From Photobacterium aquae (GTDB lineage: Bacteria > Pseudomonadota > Gammaproteobacteria > Enterobacterales > Vibrionaceae), in assembly GCF_001029445.1 (NCBI RefSeq), contig NZ_LDOT01000020.1:119568-183567 (forward strand): a stretch of 64,000 bases of DNA, in the 5' to 3' direction. Within the stretch, counting starts at the first letter, position 1, and every line of letters begins with the position of its first letter. Positions 10,257-19,081 of the stretch are shown in pieces. The position numbers and the translations under genes were made by a program. Under the pieces are notes generated by a model. That model was not told where the DNA came from. It made no database searches and was given only the letters and a program-made list of their open reading frames with translations.

Positions 10257-10397
10257 TATTGCTGTAATTTTATGACGCTATGATATGGGGGAAAATTGAG
10301 CTGATCCCTTTCTAGCCCGATGGTTTTGATGCCCAATAGAGCGCCGCTTTATCATCTGACTGATTCCAAGTTGGAAAGGATTGGTATCCTTTTTTTC
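10257..10397 (+). ncRNA. Candidate small RNA with promoter and terminator
   Basis: A sigma-70-like promoter is visible (TTATTG at 10256-10261, 17-base spacer, TATGAT at 10279-10284). A short intrinsic terminator follows at 10375-10397 (AAAGGAT, TGGT, ATCCTTT, then T run). A transcript of about 107 nt from near 10291 would contain no credible protein frame. No family I know (Spot 42, GcvB, RyhB, 6S) matches by eye. It could instead be an attenuated leader of the TSUP gene that starts at 10524. Confidence 0.4.
10375..10397 (+). terminator. Intrinsic terminator upstream of the TSUP gene
   Basis: 7-bp stem AAAGGAT/ATCCTTT with a TGGT loop and a run of T. No known gene ends here, which points to an unannotated transcript. 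Confidence 0.6.
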
Positions 10398-10523
10398 GTT
10401 TTTCTTTTTCTTCATCGCCCCTTAATCTAGCGAAATTCTTTGTGCTTATGTTTTGTCTCGGTAGATAGACGTAATTTCAGTCTTATTACGAGCGGGCATG
10501 GATTGTTGATTTTTGGGAATGGT

Positions 10524-11294
10524 ATGGAATTAAGCTGGGAAATTATTGGAGCCCTCTTTCTAGTAGCAAGCATGGCAGGGTTTATCGATGCCATTGCCGG
10601 AGGTGGGGGGATGCTGACAGTGCCTGCACTGTTAGCGGCCGGGCTGCCACCTGCACAGGCGCTGGCTACGAACAAACTGCAAAGCTCATTTGGTAGCTTT
10701 TCTGCCTCGCTCTACTTTGTCCGCAATGGTTTGGTGAAGTTGAAAGATATGCGCCTAGCTATTGCCTGTACTTTTGCAGGCTCGGCTGTGGGGGCACTTT
10801 CGGTACAGGTGATTGATGCCGGTATCCTGACCAATTTGATCCCTGTGCTGCTGGTGGGGATCTCGCTGTATTTCCTGTTTGCACCAGATGCAGGAAAAGG
10901 GGGCGGTACGCCTAAGCTGTCTGAAGCCGCTTTTGCCTTTTCAGTCGGCACTGGCATTGGCTTTTACGATGGATTTTTCGGTCCGGGTACGGGCTCTCTG
11001 TTTACGGTGTGTTTTGTCGTGATTGCCCAGTTAGGGATTGTTGAGGCGACAGCTCGTACTAAGGTGCTTAACTTCACGTCGAATATTGCCGCCCTGATAC
11101 TGTTCGTGATTGCCGGTTTACCGGTATGGAAAGTGGGTTTGGCTATGGCCGTGGGTGGTTTTATTGGTGCTCGCCTCGGTGCCAAGGTTGTCGTGACTAA
11201 GGGGCGTAATTTGATTCGTCCGATGGTGGTAACGGTATCTATGGTTATGGCGGTGAAATTGCTGGTGGAGCAAAACCCGCAGTGGTTTAGCTGA
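10524..11294 (+). CDS. TSUP (TauE/SafE) family membrane permease, YfcA-like
   Basis: A 256-residue inner-membrane protein of the sulfite exporter TauE/SafE family, with about eight hydrophobic segments. Two family repeats can be seen: GFIDAIAGGGGMLTVPALL near the N-terminus and GFYDGFFGPGTGSLFT about halfway. It most resembles E. coli YfcA; family members move sulfoacetate, sulfite or other organic anions, but the substrate here is unknown. The ATG at 10524 is the only start near the first membrane segment; its ribosome site is weak. A terminator shared with the convergent LysR gene follows. Confidence 0.85.
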   Translation: MELSWEIIGALFLVASMAGFIDAIAGGGGMLTVPALLAAGLPPAQALATNKLQSSFGSFSASLYFVRNGLVKLKDMRLAIACTFAGSAVGALSVQVIDAGILTNLIPVLLVGISLYFLFAPDAGKGGGTPKLSEAAFAFSVGTGIGFYDGFFGPGTGSLFTVCFVVIAQLGIVEATARTKVLNFTSNIAALILFVIAGLPVWKVGLAMAVGGFIGARLGAKVVVTKGRNLIRPMVVTVSMVMAVKLLVEQNPQWFS

Positions 11295-11358
11295 TCGTTA
11301 CGAATCGGCCTTGAGGCTTGTGATTTGAACGCAACACCTATTACAGGTGATCTTCAAT

Positions 11359-11394
11359 AAGAGTCAATGCTTGTGTGAGCTTGGCTCTTTTTTT
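11359..11394. terminator. Terminator between TSUP gene and LysR gene
   Basis: AAGAG(T)CAA...GCT and AGC TTG(G)CTCTT form a 12-bp stem with one bulge, followed by T8. It overlaps the last codons of the convergent LysR gene. Confidence 0.7.
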
Positions 11395-12230
11395 GTGAGC
11401 AGAACGGCTGAAATGGCCTTGAGCAAGGTGACGACGCGTTGATTTTGCAGGCTTTTGGAACGATAGCAAAGGTGTACCGGTCGGGTGAGGGTATCTAAAA
11501 AATCAAAATGGAAGCAGTGCTTCGACGAGATGTTAAGTGTTTGGATAATGGACAAGGGAACCAACGCGGGCGCAACCCCGTTGAGCGCCAACTGTGCGGC
11601 GGCTGTATAAGAGTCCATCTGCATTAGCGGTGCGATACCGGCTTTTTGTAAGATTCCCGCCTGATAGGCATTAGCCGGGTTGCTGAGCACATTGGTGAGC
11701 AAGCTCGTTGGTGGGGATGTGAGCGGTGTGTGGCTGACAATATTAAAAGGCTCATCAAACAGGTGAACGATGTCGAGCCCGTGCTGGGGAGGAAGGTGCC
11801 CTGCACAGAATCCAATGGTTGCCTCTCCGGCTTGGACTTTTTCGACAATAATTGGCGTGTGATGCGTTGTTAGCGTGATGTGCCTGTCTTGAGAGAAATA
11901 GTTGGCCAAAATAGGGGCGAGATAGCCGGCGACCAGAGTTTCAGAGCAGGCAAGACTGATTGTAGTATGGTCTTCTAGCGATATCTGATCAGAAATCAGC
12001 CCTTTTAGCTCGGAAATGCTGGGTCCTACGGAGGCAATCAGCTGCTTGGCTTGTGGGGTTAGTTGAATTCGCCTGCCATCAGGAATGATCAGTTTTTTGC
12101 CAAGCCTGATTTCAAGCTTGGCAATGCGTTTACTCACGGCACTTTGGCTAAGGTATAGGCGGTTGCCGGCTTTGCTCATGGTGCCTTCTTCAGCAAGCAC
12201 CAATAGGGTTTCAATCCCCTCGAGCAGCAT
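11364..12230 (-). CDS. LysR-family transcriptional regulator
   Basis: A 288-residue LysR protein. The DNA-binding helix-turn-helix is at about residues 15-40 (TMSKAGNRLYLSQSAVSKRI), and the effector domain follows (IGFCAGHL, then NGVAPALVPLS). Its start is 6 bases after the stop of the MarR gene upstream on the same strand, so both are probably made from one message. It is convergent with the TSUP permease, which makes that permease a natural but unproven target. The inducer is unknown. Confidence 0.82.
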   Translation of the reverse strand: MLLEGIETLLVLAEEGTMSKAGNRLYLSQSAVSKRIAKLEIRLGKKLIIPDGRRIQLTPQAKQLIASVGPSISELKGLISDQISLEDHTTISLACSETLVAGYLAPILANYFSQDRHITLTTHHTPIIVEKVQAGEATIGFCAGHLPPQHGLDIVHLFDEPFNIVSHTPLTSPPTSLLTNVLSNPANAYQAGILQKAGIAPLMQMDSYTAAAQLALNGVAPALVPLSIIQTLNISSKHCFHFDFLDTLTRPVHLCYRSKSLQNQRVVTLLKAISAVLLTKKEPSSHKH

Positions 12231-12236
12231 TGGGGG

Positions 12237-12722
12237 TTAGTTCTCTGGATCTTGTGGGTTGATGTGGCCCACATGGAGCATGGCCGCGACGTCAAGGTGC
12301 TCGGCATTCATCATGGTCGAAATGCGCTGTACAGATGAAAGAAGCAATGACTGCTCCCAGTCTTCCAGGTTTTGGAATTGGGCAACAAAGTCTTCTTGTA
12401 ACGGTAGTGGGGCCTTAGCTAGAACCGCTTCACCTTCAGGGGTTAGGTGAGCATGCACTTTGCGTTTATCCAGTTGACTGCGCTGGCGAATAACTAGATT
12501 ACGACTTTCAAGGCGATCTAGAATCGTTGTGGCTGTTGCCTGGCTCATGTTGGTGATATTGGACAGTTGGCGAATGGTGACCTCTCCCGAATCACGAATA
12601 GCGCGCATCAGAACGAGCTGGGGCCCGGTCAATCCAGCAACTTTATTGAGTTTCCGTGAGTGTAGGTCGATAGCGCGAATAATCTGTCGCAGCGCTATCA
12701 ATACTTCTTCATGCTTGTCCAT
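12237..12722 (-). CDS. cosR: MarR-family regulator, CosR-like (compatible solute genes)
   Basis: A 161-residue MarR winged-helix protein. The N-terminal MDKHEEVLIALRQIIRAIDL and the recognition region TNMSQATATTILDRLESRNL (about residues 58-77) agree with my memory of Vibrio CosR (VC1278), which represses ectoine and glycine-betaine genes at low salinity. ATG 12722 is chosen because GGAG lies 7 bases upstream. In Vibrio cholerae cosR is near an osmolyte transporter; here no compatible-solute gene is adjacent, so the function is inferred from the sequence only. A LysR gene follows 6 bases after the stop. Confidence 0.65.
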   Translation of the reverse strand: MDKHEEVLIALRQIIRAIDLHSRKLNKVAGLTGPQLVLMRAIRDSGEVTIRQLSNITNMSQATATTILDRLESRNLVIRQRSQLDKRKVHAHLTPEGEAVLAKAPLPLQEDFVAQFQNLEDWEQSLLLSSVQRISTMMNAEHLDVAAMLHVGHINPQDPEN

Positions 12723-13231
12723 TTCATTCTCCAATTCATACTCATAGCGAGCTTATAACTCACCTGAGTGCAGTGCAACGCGAAAGTACCTTAATTCTCC
12801 CATAGTGAAAAGGATTTGTTGAAGAATATGCCAAAAATACACGCAAGTTAGCATTATATGCAGAATCAATCGCCACATGACGAGAAGTATGGAGGACGAA
12901 TTGGGGGGTAAGTATGATGCTTTCTTTGGTGAGGGATATTAAGGCTGGAAAATAGCAGGTTGGCTCAGGAGCGGGTAATGTTGTGACTGTGGGTGAGCAT
13001 GGTGATATGTCAGCAAGCCAAACTGGGGGGATTTGGGATAACCACTGGAACGTTTTTGTGTAGTATTTTGACCCTTTCCAGCATAGTTTTGTGCTTCTTT
13101 TGGGCACTATCGGTTGGTTAATAGCGATTTCAATAATTGAAACAAGACAAGCTGACTCCGGCGGCTAAAGTTACTCCGTCATGTATGGGATTTGCCATAC
13201 TCTAGTTAAAGGCGTGAGGAGTCGGCGGGCA
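12723..13231. other. Intergenic region between divergent cosR-like gene and ldtD
   Basis: About 500 bases holding the two divergent promoters. A small inverted repeat, GTATGG/CCATAC, lies at 13183-13200 just before the ldtD ribosome site. No RNA gene or convincing protein frame is seen. Confidence 0.5.
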
Positions 13232-14926
13232 ATGACAAAACTCTGTATTTTGGGCCTTGGTGCGCTGCTTGTTTGTTTACAGTCTGCGATGGCAGATGAC
13301 TATACCCCGCAGCAACCTCTTTCCGTGAAGACGACAGCATCGCAGTTACAGCCGGACGATTTGGTGACCGGTGATCTTTTGCAACAGAATCAGGCCCGCG
13401 AGTGGATTGATCAGGTTGCATCTGAAATTCGGACCATACGTTATGTCGATCAATTAGCTGATTTGTATTACGGCATGGGATTTGTACCGCTATGGCAGGA
13501 TACGTTTGCGGCCAATGAGTTTGAGCAGCAGCTGAAGATATTGGCCATGTCCAATGTGAGTACTGATTTTAGCCAGCGTTACCGCCAGTTACGCCAGTTC
13601 AAAAAGAGTAATGACTGGCGCCAGTATGATTTGCTGGCCACCGATACCTTACTTGCCTATATGAGTTATATAGAGGGGCTACCCGCGTACGGTCGTGGGT
13701 GGTTGTTCGGTAATGGGGTAGATAGCCGGTTGCCGCTGCCTTCTGAAGAGGCGTTATCGCGGCTTTATAGTGAGATAGAGTTAGGCCGACTTCATAGTTT
13801 TGTCAGTAGTTTTCAACCAACAGATGAAAACTATGCTCAGTTGTTGCTGGCAATAAAATCACTGGAAGAGTCAGCGACCAAGCGTTGGCCGGCGTTCTAT
13901 CAACCCGGGATTATCCGGCTTGGCGTCCGGCTCCGAGATCCCGATGGGTTGATTACGATACTGGAGTCATTGGGTGATCTTCGAGACTTCGAGGCACAGC
14001 AACTGCGGGCTGCGGGTGTACGTACCTACAATATCGATTTAGCGAATGCGGTGAAAAAATTTCAGCAACGACACGGTTTAAAGGTAGATGGAGCGATTGG
14101 GCCTCAGACCCGTCAGTGGTTGGCAATTTCACCGCAGGTACGAATGCGGATGCTGGCTCTCAATGCCCAGCGGGCAAGGTTGTGGCAGCAAAAAAGCACC
14201 TCTATTTTGGTGGTCAATATTCCCAACTACAGCATGAATTTATGGTTGAATAACCAGCATGTGCTTGAAAGCAAAGTAATAGTTGGCCGACCGAGCCGAC
14301 GAACACCCGTGATGACAACGAAAGTCGCTTCCGTGGTTTTTAATCCATATTGGAATGTGCCGATGTCGATCATGCGCAAGGATATTCTGCCTAAGGCCCG
14401 CCGCGATAGGGGATATTTGCACCGAAATAATTTTGCGGTAATTCGTAGCTGGAACAGTTCAGAGCAAATCCCGATCCATACCATTGATTGGCGCTTGATG
14501 AATGCTAAATCCTTCCCTTACCGGCTACGGCAAAAACCGGGCAAACGTAATGCGTTAGGTCGCTTTAAGTTTAATATGCCCAATGATCAGGCCATTTATC
14601 TTCATGATACTCCGGCAAAGGCTCTGTTTGCCAAAGAGACAAGAGCATTTAGTTCGGGTTGTGTACGGGTTGAGCAAGCTGCCGATCTTGCTCGGATTCT
14701 TCTGACTCATTCGGGCGTGTCCGAACAGCGGGTAAACCAACTCAAAGCACGTACGAAAACCAAGACAGTGGGGTTGCAGCATAAAGTGGTTGTTCATCTT
14801 ATATACCAAACGGCTTGGGTAGATCGTGAGGGAGCCGTTAACTACCGCAATGACGTTTACAGCTATGATGATTTTGTTGCTACGTCTCAAAAACAGGAAT
14901 TATTTACATCTATTTACACAGAATAA
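13232..14926 (+). CDS. ldtD: L,D-transpeptidase (LdtD/YcbB type)
   Basis: Periplasmic enzyme that makes 3-3 cross-links in peptidoglycan; 564 residues. An N-terminal signal peptide (LCILGLGALLVCLQSAMA) is followed by an N-terminal scaffold, a peptidoglycan-binding domain at about residues 260-300 (FQQRHGLKVDGAIGPQTR) and the YkuD catalytic domain with the cysteine motif SSGCVRV (Cys about 477). I use ATG 13232, 10 bases after GAGGAG, because it starts directly at the signal peptide; the ATG at 13181 would add 17 polar residues. The neighbour mepK cuts the same 3-3 and 4-3 bonds, and the pair ldtD(ycbB)-mepK(ycbK)-ycbL is kept from E. coli. Confidence 0.92.
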   Translation: MTKLCILGLGALLVCLQSAMADDYTPQQPLSVKTTASQLQPDDLVTGDLLQQNQAREWIDQVASEIRTIRYVDQLADLYYGMGFVPLWQDTFAANEFEQQLKILAMSNVSTDFSQRYRQLRQFKKSNDWRQYDLLATDTLLAYMSYIEGLPAYGRGWLFGNGVDSRLPLPSEEALSRLYSEIELGRLHSFVSSFQPTDENYAQLLLAIKSLEESATKRWPAFYQPGIIRLGVRLRDPDGLITILESLGDLRDFEAQQLRAAGVRTYNIDLANAVKKFQQRHGLKVDGAIGPQTRQWLAISPQVRMRMLALNAQRARLWQQKSTSILVVNIPNYSMNLWLNNQHVLESKVIVGRPSRRTPVMTTKVASVVFNPYWNVPMSIMRKDILPKARRDRGYLHRNNFAVIRSWNSSEQIPIHTIDWRLMNAKSFPYRLRQKPGKRNALGRFKFNMPNDQAIYLHDTPAKALFAKETRAFSSGCVRVEQAADLARILLTHSGVSEQRVNQLKARTKTKTVGLQHKVVVHLIYQTAWVDREGAVNYRNDVYSYDDFVATSQKQELFTSIYTE

Positions 14927-15100
14927 ATTTCTTTGTAGTCAATAATTAGGCGTTTTCTGCATAATATTTCGTCGATTTATTGGCTTTTGGGGGTTTGACT
15001 GAATAATATCTGAACGTTATCTTGCTGGAAATTCTTGGTGTATCGTTTTTTACAAAAGAATAATACCAAGCAAAAGTTAGCGATTGGTTATTGTTGAGTT

Positions 15101-15667
15101 ATGTCTGAGATTGATTACAAACGTCGCCAGTTATTGTTGGCTGGAGGGGCGTTTTTGGGTGCCAGTTTGGTGCCGGGAATGGTAAGTGCGAGTCCATATA
15201 AATCGGTAAATGTACGGCAGAACCCTCGTCAGATTTCACTGTGCAATATTCATACAAGGGAAGAGCTTGACAGTGAGTACTTTGACGGTGAGTTTTATCT
15301 CAAAGAAGAGCTGAGAAAAATCAATCATATTTGTCGCGATTTTCGTCGTAACGAAGTGGCGAAGATGGACCGTCGGTTGTTTGATGCCATCACAGAAATT
15401 CAGTCAGAACTGGGACACAAAGGCCAAGTCAGGATTATTTCGGGATACCGATCACCTGCTACGAATAAGGCGTTGCAAAAGACCGGTGGGGTTGCTAAAA
15501 AGAGCTTCCATATGAAGGGGCAGGCGATCGACTTCAATTTAGAAGGCGTGTCGCTTTCACGGATTCGCAATGCTGCGCTTGAGCTTCGTCTAGGCGGGGT
15601 GGGATATTACCCACGAAGTGGCTTTGTGCATATTGATACCGGGCCTGTTCGCCGCTGGAATGGGTGA
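15101..15667 (+). CDS. mepK: Murein endopeptidase MepK (YcbK), M15-type
   Basis: A 188-residue DUF882/peptidase M15 protein. The N-terminus KRRQLLLAGGAFLGASLVPG is a twin-arginine-like export signal. Zinc-binding and active-site stretches are visible: SGYRSPATNKAL, KSFHMKGQAIDFN (His and Asp ligands) and GFVHIDTG. E. coli MepK cleaves 3-3 and 4-3 peptide cross-links of the cell wall and is needed for wall expansion. It lies between ldtD, which forms those bonds, and ycbL. Confidence 0.92.
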   Translation: MSEIDYKRRQLLLAGGAFLGASLVPGMVSASPYKSVNVRQNPRQISLCNIHTREELDSEYFDGEFYLKEELRKINHICRDFRRNEVAKMDRRLFDAITEIQSELGHKGQVRIISGYRSPATNKALQKTGGVAKKSFHMKGQAIDFNLEGVSLSRIRNAALELRLGGVGYYPRSGFVHIDTGPVRRWNG

Positions 15668-15750
15668 TATGTGTCAAATGGCTCTGTGCTATGCTAGTTA
15701 TTAAGAACATTTGCCACATAGCAATACATATAATATCGATCTATTAATCA

Positions 15751-15793
15751 CAAAGCCGACTCAACCTCCCTCTCTTGGTTGTTGTCGGCTTTG
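15751..15793 (+). terminator. Long hairpin between mepK and ycbL
   Basis: CAAAGCCGAC pairs with GTCGGCTTTG, and CAACC with GGTTG inside it, giving a 15-bp interrupted stem followed by CTATTTTTG. It may end mepK transcription. Confidence 0.7.
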
Positions 15794-15889
15794 CTATTTT
15801 TGCTGTATTCGCCATCGGTTGGTTTTTGTTGGTGGGGCTGTTATTCTGCTGCCAGAGCCTATTATCTAGCGTTGGTTAGGAAGAATTTA

Positions 15890-16543
15890 ATGAGTCTACA
15901 ATTTGAGATTGTCCCGGTGACCCCGTTTCAGCAGAACTGCTCGATCGTTTGGTGCGATGAAACCAAGCAGGCAGCGCTGATCGATCCCGGTGGTGATATT
16001 CACCTCCTGAAAGAAAAGGCCGCCGAGCTAGGCGTGACAATCACTAAGCTGATTTTGACCCACGGACACCTTGATCACGTAGGGGGGACTGAGCCTCTTG
16101 CTAAAGAGCTGGGCGTTCCCGTTGTTGGCCCGCATAAAGAGGATGCTTTCTGGTTGCAGGGGCTTCCGCGTCAGAGCGAAATGTTTGGTTTCCCAATGAC
16201 CGATGCGTTTGATCCTGATCAGTGGTTGGATGATGGCGATACGGTTGAAATCGGCAATCAGGTTCTGAATGTTTACCATACGCCGGGTCACACACCGGGT
16301 CATGTGGTGCTGTTCAATGAAATGGCAAAAGTGGCATTTGTCGGTGACGTGCTGTTCAAGGGCGGGATCGGACGAACCGATTTCCCGCGTGGCGACTACC
16401 AGACATTGATTAGCTCAATCAAAAATAAGCTATGGCCACTGGGTAATGAGACTACCTTTGTGCCCGGGCATGGGCCAATGTCGACGTTTGGCAATGAGCG
16501 GGCATCCAACCCGTTTGTGGCAGACGAAATGCCGCTGTATTAA
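15890..16543 (+). CDS. ycbL: Metallo-beta-lactamase-fold hydrolase YcbL (glyoxalase II type)
   Basis: A 217-residue hydrolase of the metallo-beta-lactamase fold. The metal motif is THGHLDHVGG (about residue 55), with further ligands in HTPGHTPGHVVL and the final GHGP. Short YcbL proteins act on S-lactoylglutathione and related thioesters in vitro. I chose ATG 15890, which has AGGAAG 7 bases before it; the open frame upstream translates hairpin sequence. A terminator follows. Confidence 0.9.
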   Translation: MSLQFEIVPVTPFQQNCSIVWCDETKQAALIDPGGDIHLLKEKAAELGVTITKLILTHGHLDHVGGTEPLAKELGVPVVGPHKEDAFWLQGLPRQSEMFGFPMTDAFDPDQWLDDGDTVEIGNQVLNVYHTPGHTPGHVVLFNEMAKVAFVGDVLFKGGIGRTDFPRGDYQTLISSIKNKLWPLGNETTFVPGHGPMSTFGNERASNPFVADEMPLY

Positions 16544-16554
16544 GTATTTTGGAA

Positions 16555-16580
16555 AGCCTCTGCCATTTGCAGGGGCTTTT
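16555..16580 (+). terminator. Terminator after ycbL
   Basis: GCCTCTGC, CATTT, GCAGGGGC then T5: an 8-bp stem (one G-T pair) and T run. Confidence 0.8.
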
Positions 16581-16620
16581 TGTTATCTCTATTGATGATG
16601 TCGATGTACCAACGTTATTT

Positions 16621-16636
16621 TGTGATAGCTTTCACG
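16621..16636 (+). promoter_or_regulatory. CRP-type site upstream of uhpT
   Basis: TGTGATAGCTTTCACG fits TGTGA-N6-TCACA at 9 of 10 positions. If transcription starts near 16732, its centre is at about -103, the place known for CRP at E. coli uhpT. Confidence 0.65.
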
Positions 16637-16660
16637 CTTTCCTTACTGTCTGACCGAACT

Positions 16661-16675
16661 TAGGACTTTTTCCTA
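16661..16675 (+). promoter_or_regulatory. Inverted repeat, candidate UhpA operator
   Basis: TAGGA-N5-TCCTA, with another TTTAGG at 16681-16686. It lies about 40 bases after the CRP site and upstream of a -10-like TAGAAT (16720-16725), the position where UhpA binds in E. coli. The match to UhpA is an inference from position. Confidence 0.4.
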
Positions 16676-16889
16676 GTTTGTTTAGGTCGCCTTCTCAAGC
16701 CAGCCTGTTACTCCCTCCCTAGAATTCATCACCAATGGTCATCATCATCCCTTTTCTCCCCGATATTGGCAGTTCGTTAGTTGGTTCTGTCGGTCGCCGA
16801 GGATAGCACATTACTCTATTTACCCAGGATGACGGCCAGCTACGTGGCACTTTGCTGCCGACGGTGTTGAGAATTATTGAGGGTTTCAC

Positions 16890-18299
16890 ATGTTAAAGCT
16901 TCTTGAGCAGGTCAGAAAACCGACGCTGGATTTGCCTGTCGAAGTACGTCGCAAGATGTGGTTCAAGCCATTTATGCAATCATATTTGGTGGTGTTTATT
17001 GGCTATATGGCCATGTACTTGATCCGCAAAAACTTCAACGTGGCTCAGAACGACATGATCTCTACTTACGGCCTGTCTATGACAGAGCTGGGTATGATCG
17101 GTCTGGGTTTCTCTATTACTTACGGTATCGGTAAAACCGTAGTCTCTTACTATGCCGACGGAAAGAACACCAAACAGTTTCTTCCTTTCATGTTGATTCT
17201 TTCCGGCCTTGCGATGTTGGGCTTCAGCTTCAGTATGGGTGGCGGCAGCGTTAGCCTGTTCTTGATGATTGCCTTCTATGGCCTGAGTGGTTTTTTCCAG
17301 AGTACCGGTGGTCCGTCTAGTTACTCGACGATTACCAAGTGGACGCCGCGCAACAAGCGTGGTACCTACCTTGGCCTGTGGAATATGTCTCACAACGTAG
17401 GTGGTGCTGGTGCGGCAGGCGTGGCGCTATTTGGTGCTAATTACCTGTTTGACGGCCACGTTATCGGTATGTTCATCTTCCCGTCTATTGTTGCATTGGT
17501 TGTTGGTTTCATCGGCCTGCGTTTTGGTAGCGATTCACCGGAAGCCTACGGTCTGGGCAAGGCTGAAGAGCTGTTCGGCGAGGAAGTGAGCGAAGAAGAT
17601 GTCAACGCTGAAGAAAATGCGATGAGCAAGCGTGAAATCTTCATGGAATACGTTCTGAAGAACAAGATCATCTGGTTGCTATGTTTTGCCAACATCTTCT
17701 TGTACATCGTGCGTATCGGTATCGATCAGTGGTCTACTGTTTATGCTTACCAGGAGCTAGGCCTGTCAAAAGAAGCGGCTATCTCAGGTTTTACACTGTT
17801 CGAAGTGGGTGCGCTGGTTGGTACGTTGATGTGGGGTTACTTGTCTGACCTTGCAAACGGTCGCCGTGCTTTGGTTGCTTGTGTGTCTCTGGTTCTGATT
17901 ATTTTCGCTCTTGAGTTCTACCAGCATGCAACTAACGAGTACATGTACCTTGGTTCATTGTTTGTTCTTGGTTTCTTGGTGTTTGGTCCACAGTTGTTGA
18001 TCGGTGTTGCTGCAGTTGGTTTTGTACCGAAGAAAGCGATCAGTGTGGCGGACGGTATCAAGGGTACATTTGCTTACCTTATCGGTGACAGCTTCGCGAA
18101 ACTGGGCCTAGGTATGATTGCCGACGGTACGCCAATCTTCGGCCTAACAGGTTGGAAAGGTACGTTTGCTGCGCTTGATACATCAGCTGCGGTTTGTATT
18201 GTACTGCTTATCTTTGTTGCGATTGCCGAAGAGAAGAAGATCCGCCGTGAAAAGCGTATCCAGAAAGAGCAGGAAAAAATGCAGCTTGAATCTGCATAA
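16890..18299 (+). CDS. uhpT: Hexose-6-phosphate:phosphate antiporter UhpT
   Basis: Inner-membrane carrier of the organophosphate:phosphate antiporter family (12 membrane segments, 469 residues) that takes up glucose-6-phosphate and related sugar phosphates in exchange for phosphate. The family stretches [15 protein letters not shown] (about residue 43) and [12 protein letters not shown] (about residue 140) are visible, and the two halves are joined by an acidic loop. It also resembles UhpC downstream, as expected for this receptor-carrier pair. It is transcribed apart from uhpABC, from a promoter region with CRP-type and repeat signals, and three hairpins follow it. Confidence 0.9.
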   Translation: MLKLLEQVRKPTLDLPVEVRRKMWFKPFMQSYLVVFIGYMAMYLIRKNFNVAQNDMISTYGLSMTELGMIGLGFSITYGIGKTVVSYYADGKNTKQFLPFMLILSGLAMLGFSFSMGGGSVSLFLMIAFYGLSGFFQSTGGPSSYSTITKWTPRNKRGTYLGLWNMSHNVGGAGAAGVALFGANYLFDGHVIGMFIFPSIVALVVGFIGLRFGSDSPEAYGLGKAEELFGEEVSEEDVNAEENAMSKREIFMEYVLKNKIIWLLCFANIFLYIVRIGIDQWSTVYAYQELGLSKEAAISGFTLFEVGALVGTLMWGYLSDLANGRRALVACVSLVLIIFALEFYQHATNEYMYLGSLFVLGFLVFGPQLLIGVAAVGFVPKKAISVADGIKGTFAYLIGDSFAKLGLGMIADGTPIFGLTGWKGTFAALDTSAAVCIVLLIFVAIAEEKKIRREKRIQKEQEKMQLESA

Positions 18300-18300
18300 G

Positions 18301-18370
18301 CATTTCGGGTCCGAAATGATATAGATAGGGAATCATCCCTTTGGAAAAACTGCCTCCGGGCAGTTTTTTT
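18301..18370 (+). terminator. Three successive hairpins after uhpT
   Basis: CATTTCGG/CCGAAATG (18301-18318), AGGGA/TCCCT (18327-18340) and a terminator CTGCC/GGCAG with flanking A and T runs (18347-18370). The last is a standard intrinsic terminator before uhpA. Confidence 0.8.
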
Positions 18371-18472
18371 GTTTGTTGTGATATGAATCATTAATGACTA
18401 ATTACATTTTGGTCTTGTTTCACGGTTGGCTAACAGGTAGTTTAAGTCTCTTTTTTTCCGCTGGGGTTCAAG

Positions 18473-19081
18473 ATGATTAAGGTAGCACTGGTAGATGATC
18501 ATGTGATTGTCCGCTCTGGTTTCGCCCAATTGCTGGCACTGGAAGAAGATATCGATGTCGTGGCGGAGTTTGGTTCGGCCAAGGAAGCACGGCTTGGGTT
18601 GCCGGGCAGCGGGGCGACGGTGTGCATTCTTGATATTTCAATGCCAGATGAAAGCGGCCTGTCTTTGCTTGCAGACCTCCCGGCGGGATTGGCTTGTATT
18701 ATGCTGAGCGTCCATGATTCGGCGTCGGTTGTTGAAAAAGCGCTAGAAGTGGGGGCTCGGGGCTATCTGAGCAAGCGTTGCAGCCCGGATGAACTTATCC
18801 AGGCGGTACGTACGGCTGCCGGTGGCGGCTGTTATTTAACGCCTGAGGTGGCGCTGAAACTGGCAACGACGGCGAAAACGCCTTCTGGTGTGTCGCAACT
18901 TACCCGGCGTGAGCGCCAAGTGGCGGAAATGCTCGCACAGGGGATGGATGTTAAGGCCGTTGCCAATGAGCTGGGGTTGAGCCATAAGACTGTCCATGTT
19001 CACCGTGCCCATGCGATGGATAAGCTCGATGCCAAAAATAATGTCGAACTCTCAAAGCACTTTGACCAAGAGACGCTTTGA
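18473..19081 (+). CDS. uhpA: Response regulator UhpA
   Basis: A 202-residue NarL/FixJ-type regulator that activates uhpT. Receiver domain: acidic pair D8-D9, phosphorylation site D54 in [10 protein letters not shown], and a lysine in [11 protein letters not shown]-terminal LuxR-type helix-turn-helix: [20 protein letters not shown] and [16 protein letters not shown]. The stop overlaps the uhpB ATG by one base, so the two are translationally coupled. It is phosphorylated by UhpB when UhpC senses external glucose-6-phosphate. Confidence 0.93.
   Translation: MIKVALVDDHVIVRSGFAQLLALEEDIDVVAEFGSAKEARLGLPGSGATVCILDISMPDESGLSLLADLPAGLACIMLSVHDSASVVEKALEVGARGYLSKRCSPDELIQAVRTAAGGGCYLTPEVALKLATTAKTPSGVSQLTRRERQVAEMLAQGMDVKAVANELGLSHKTVHVHRAHAMDKLDAKNNVELSKHFDQETL

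Noticed and set aside
12760..13107. 115-codon open frame on the minus strand before ldtD
   Set aside because: No ribosome site, composition unlike a protein (rich in Ser, Thr, Pro in random order), and it fills a promoter region.
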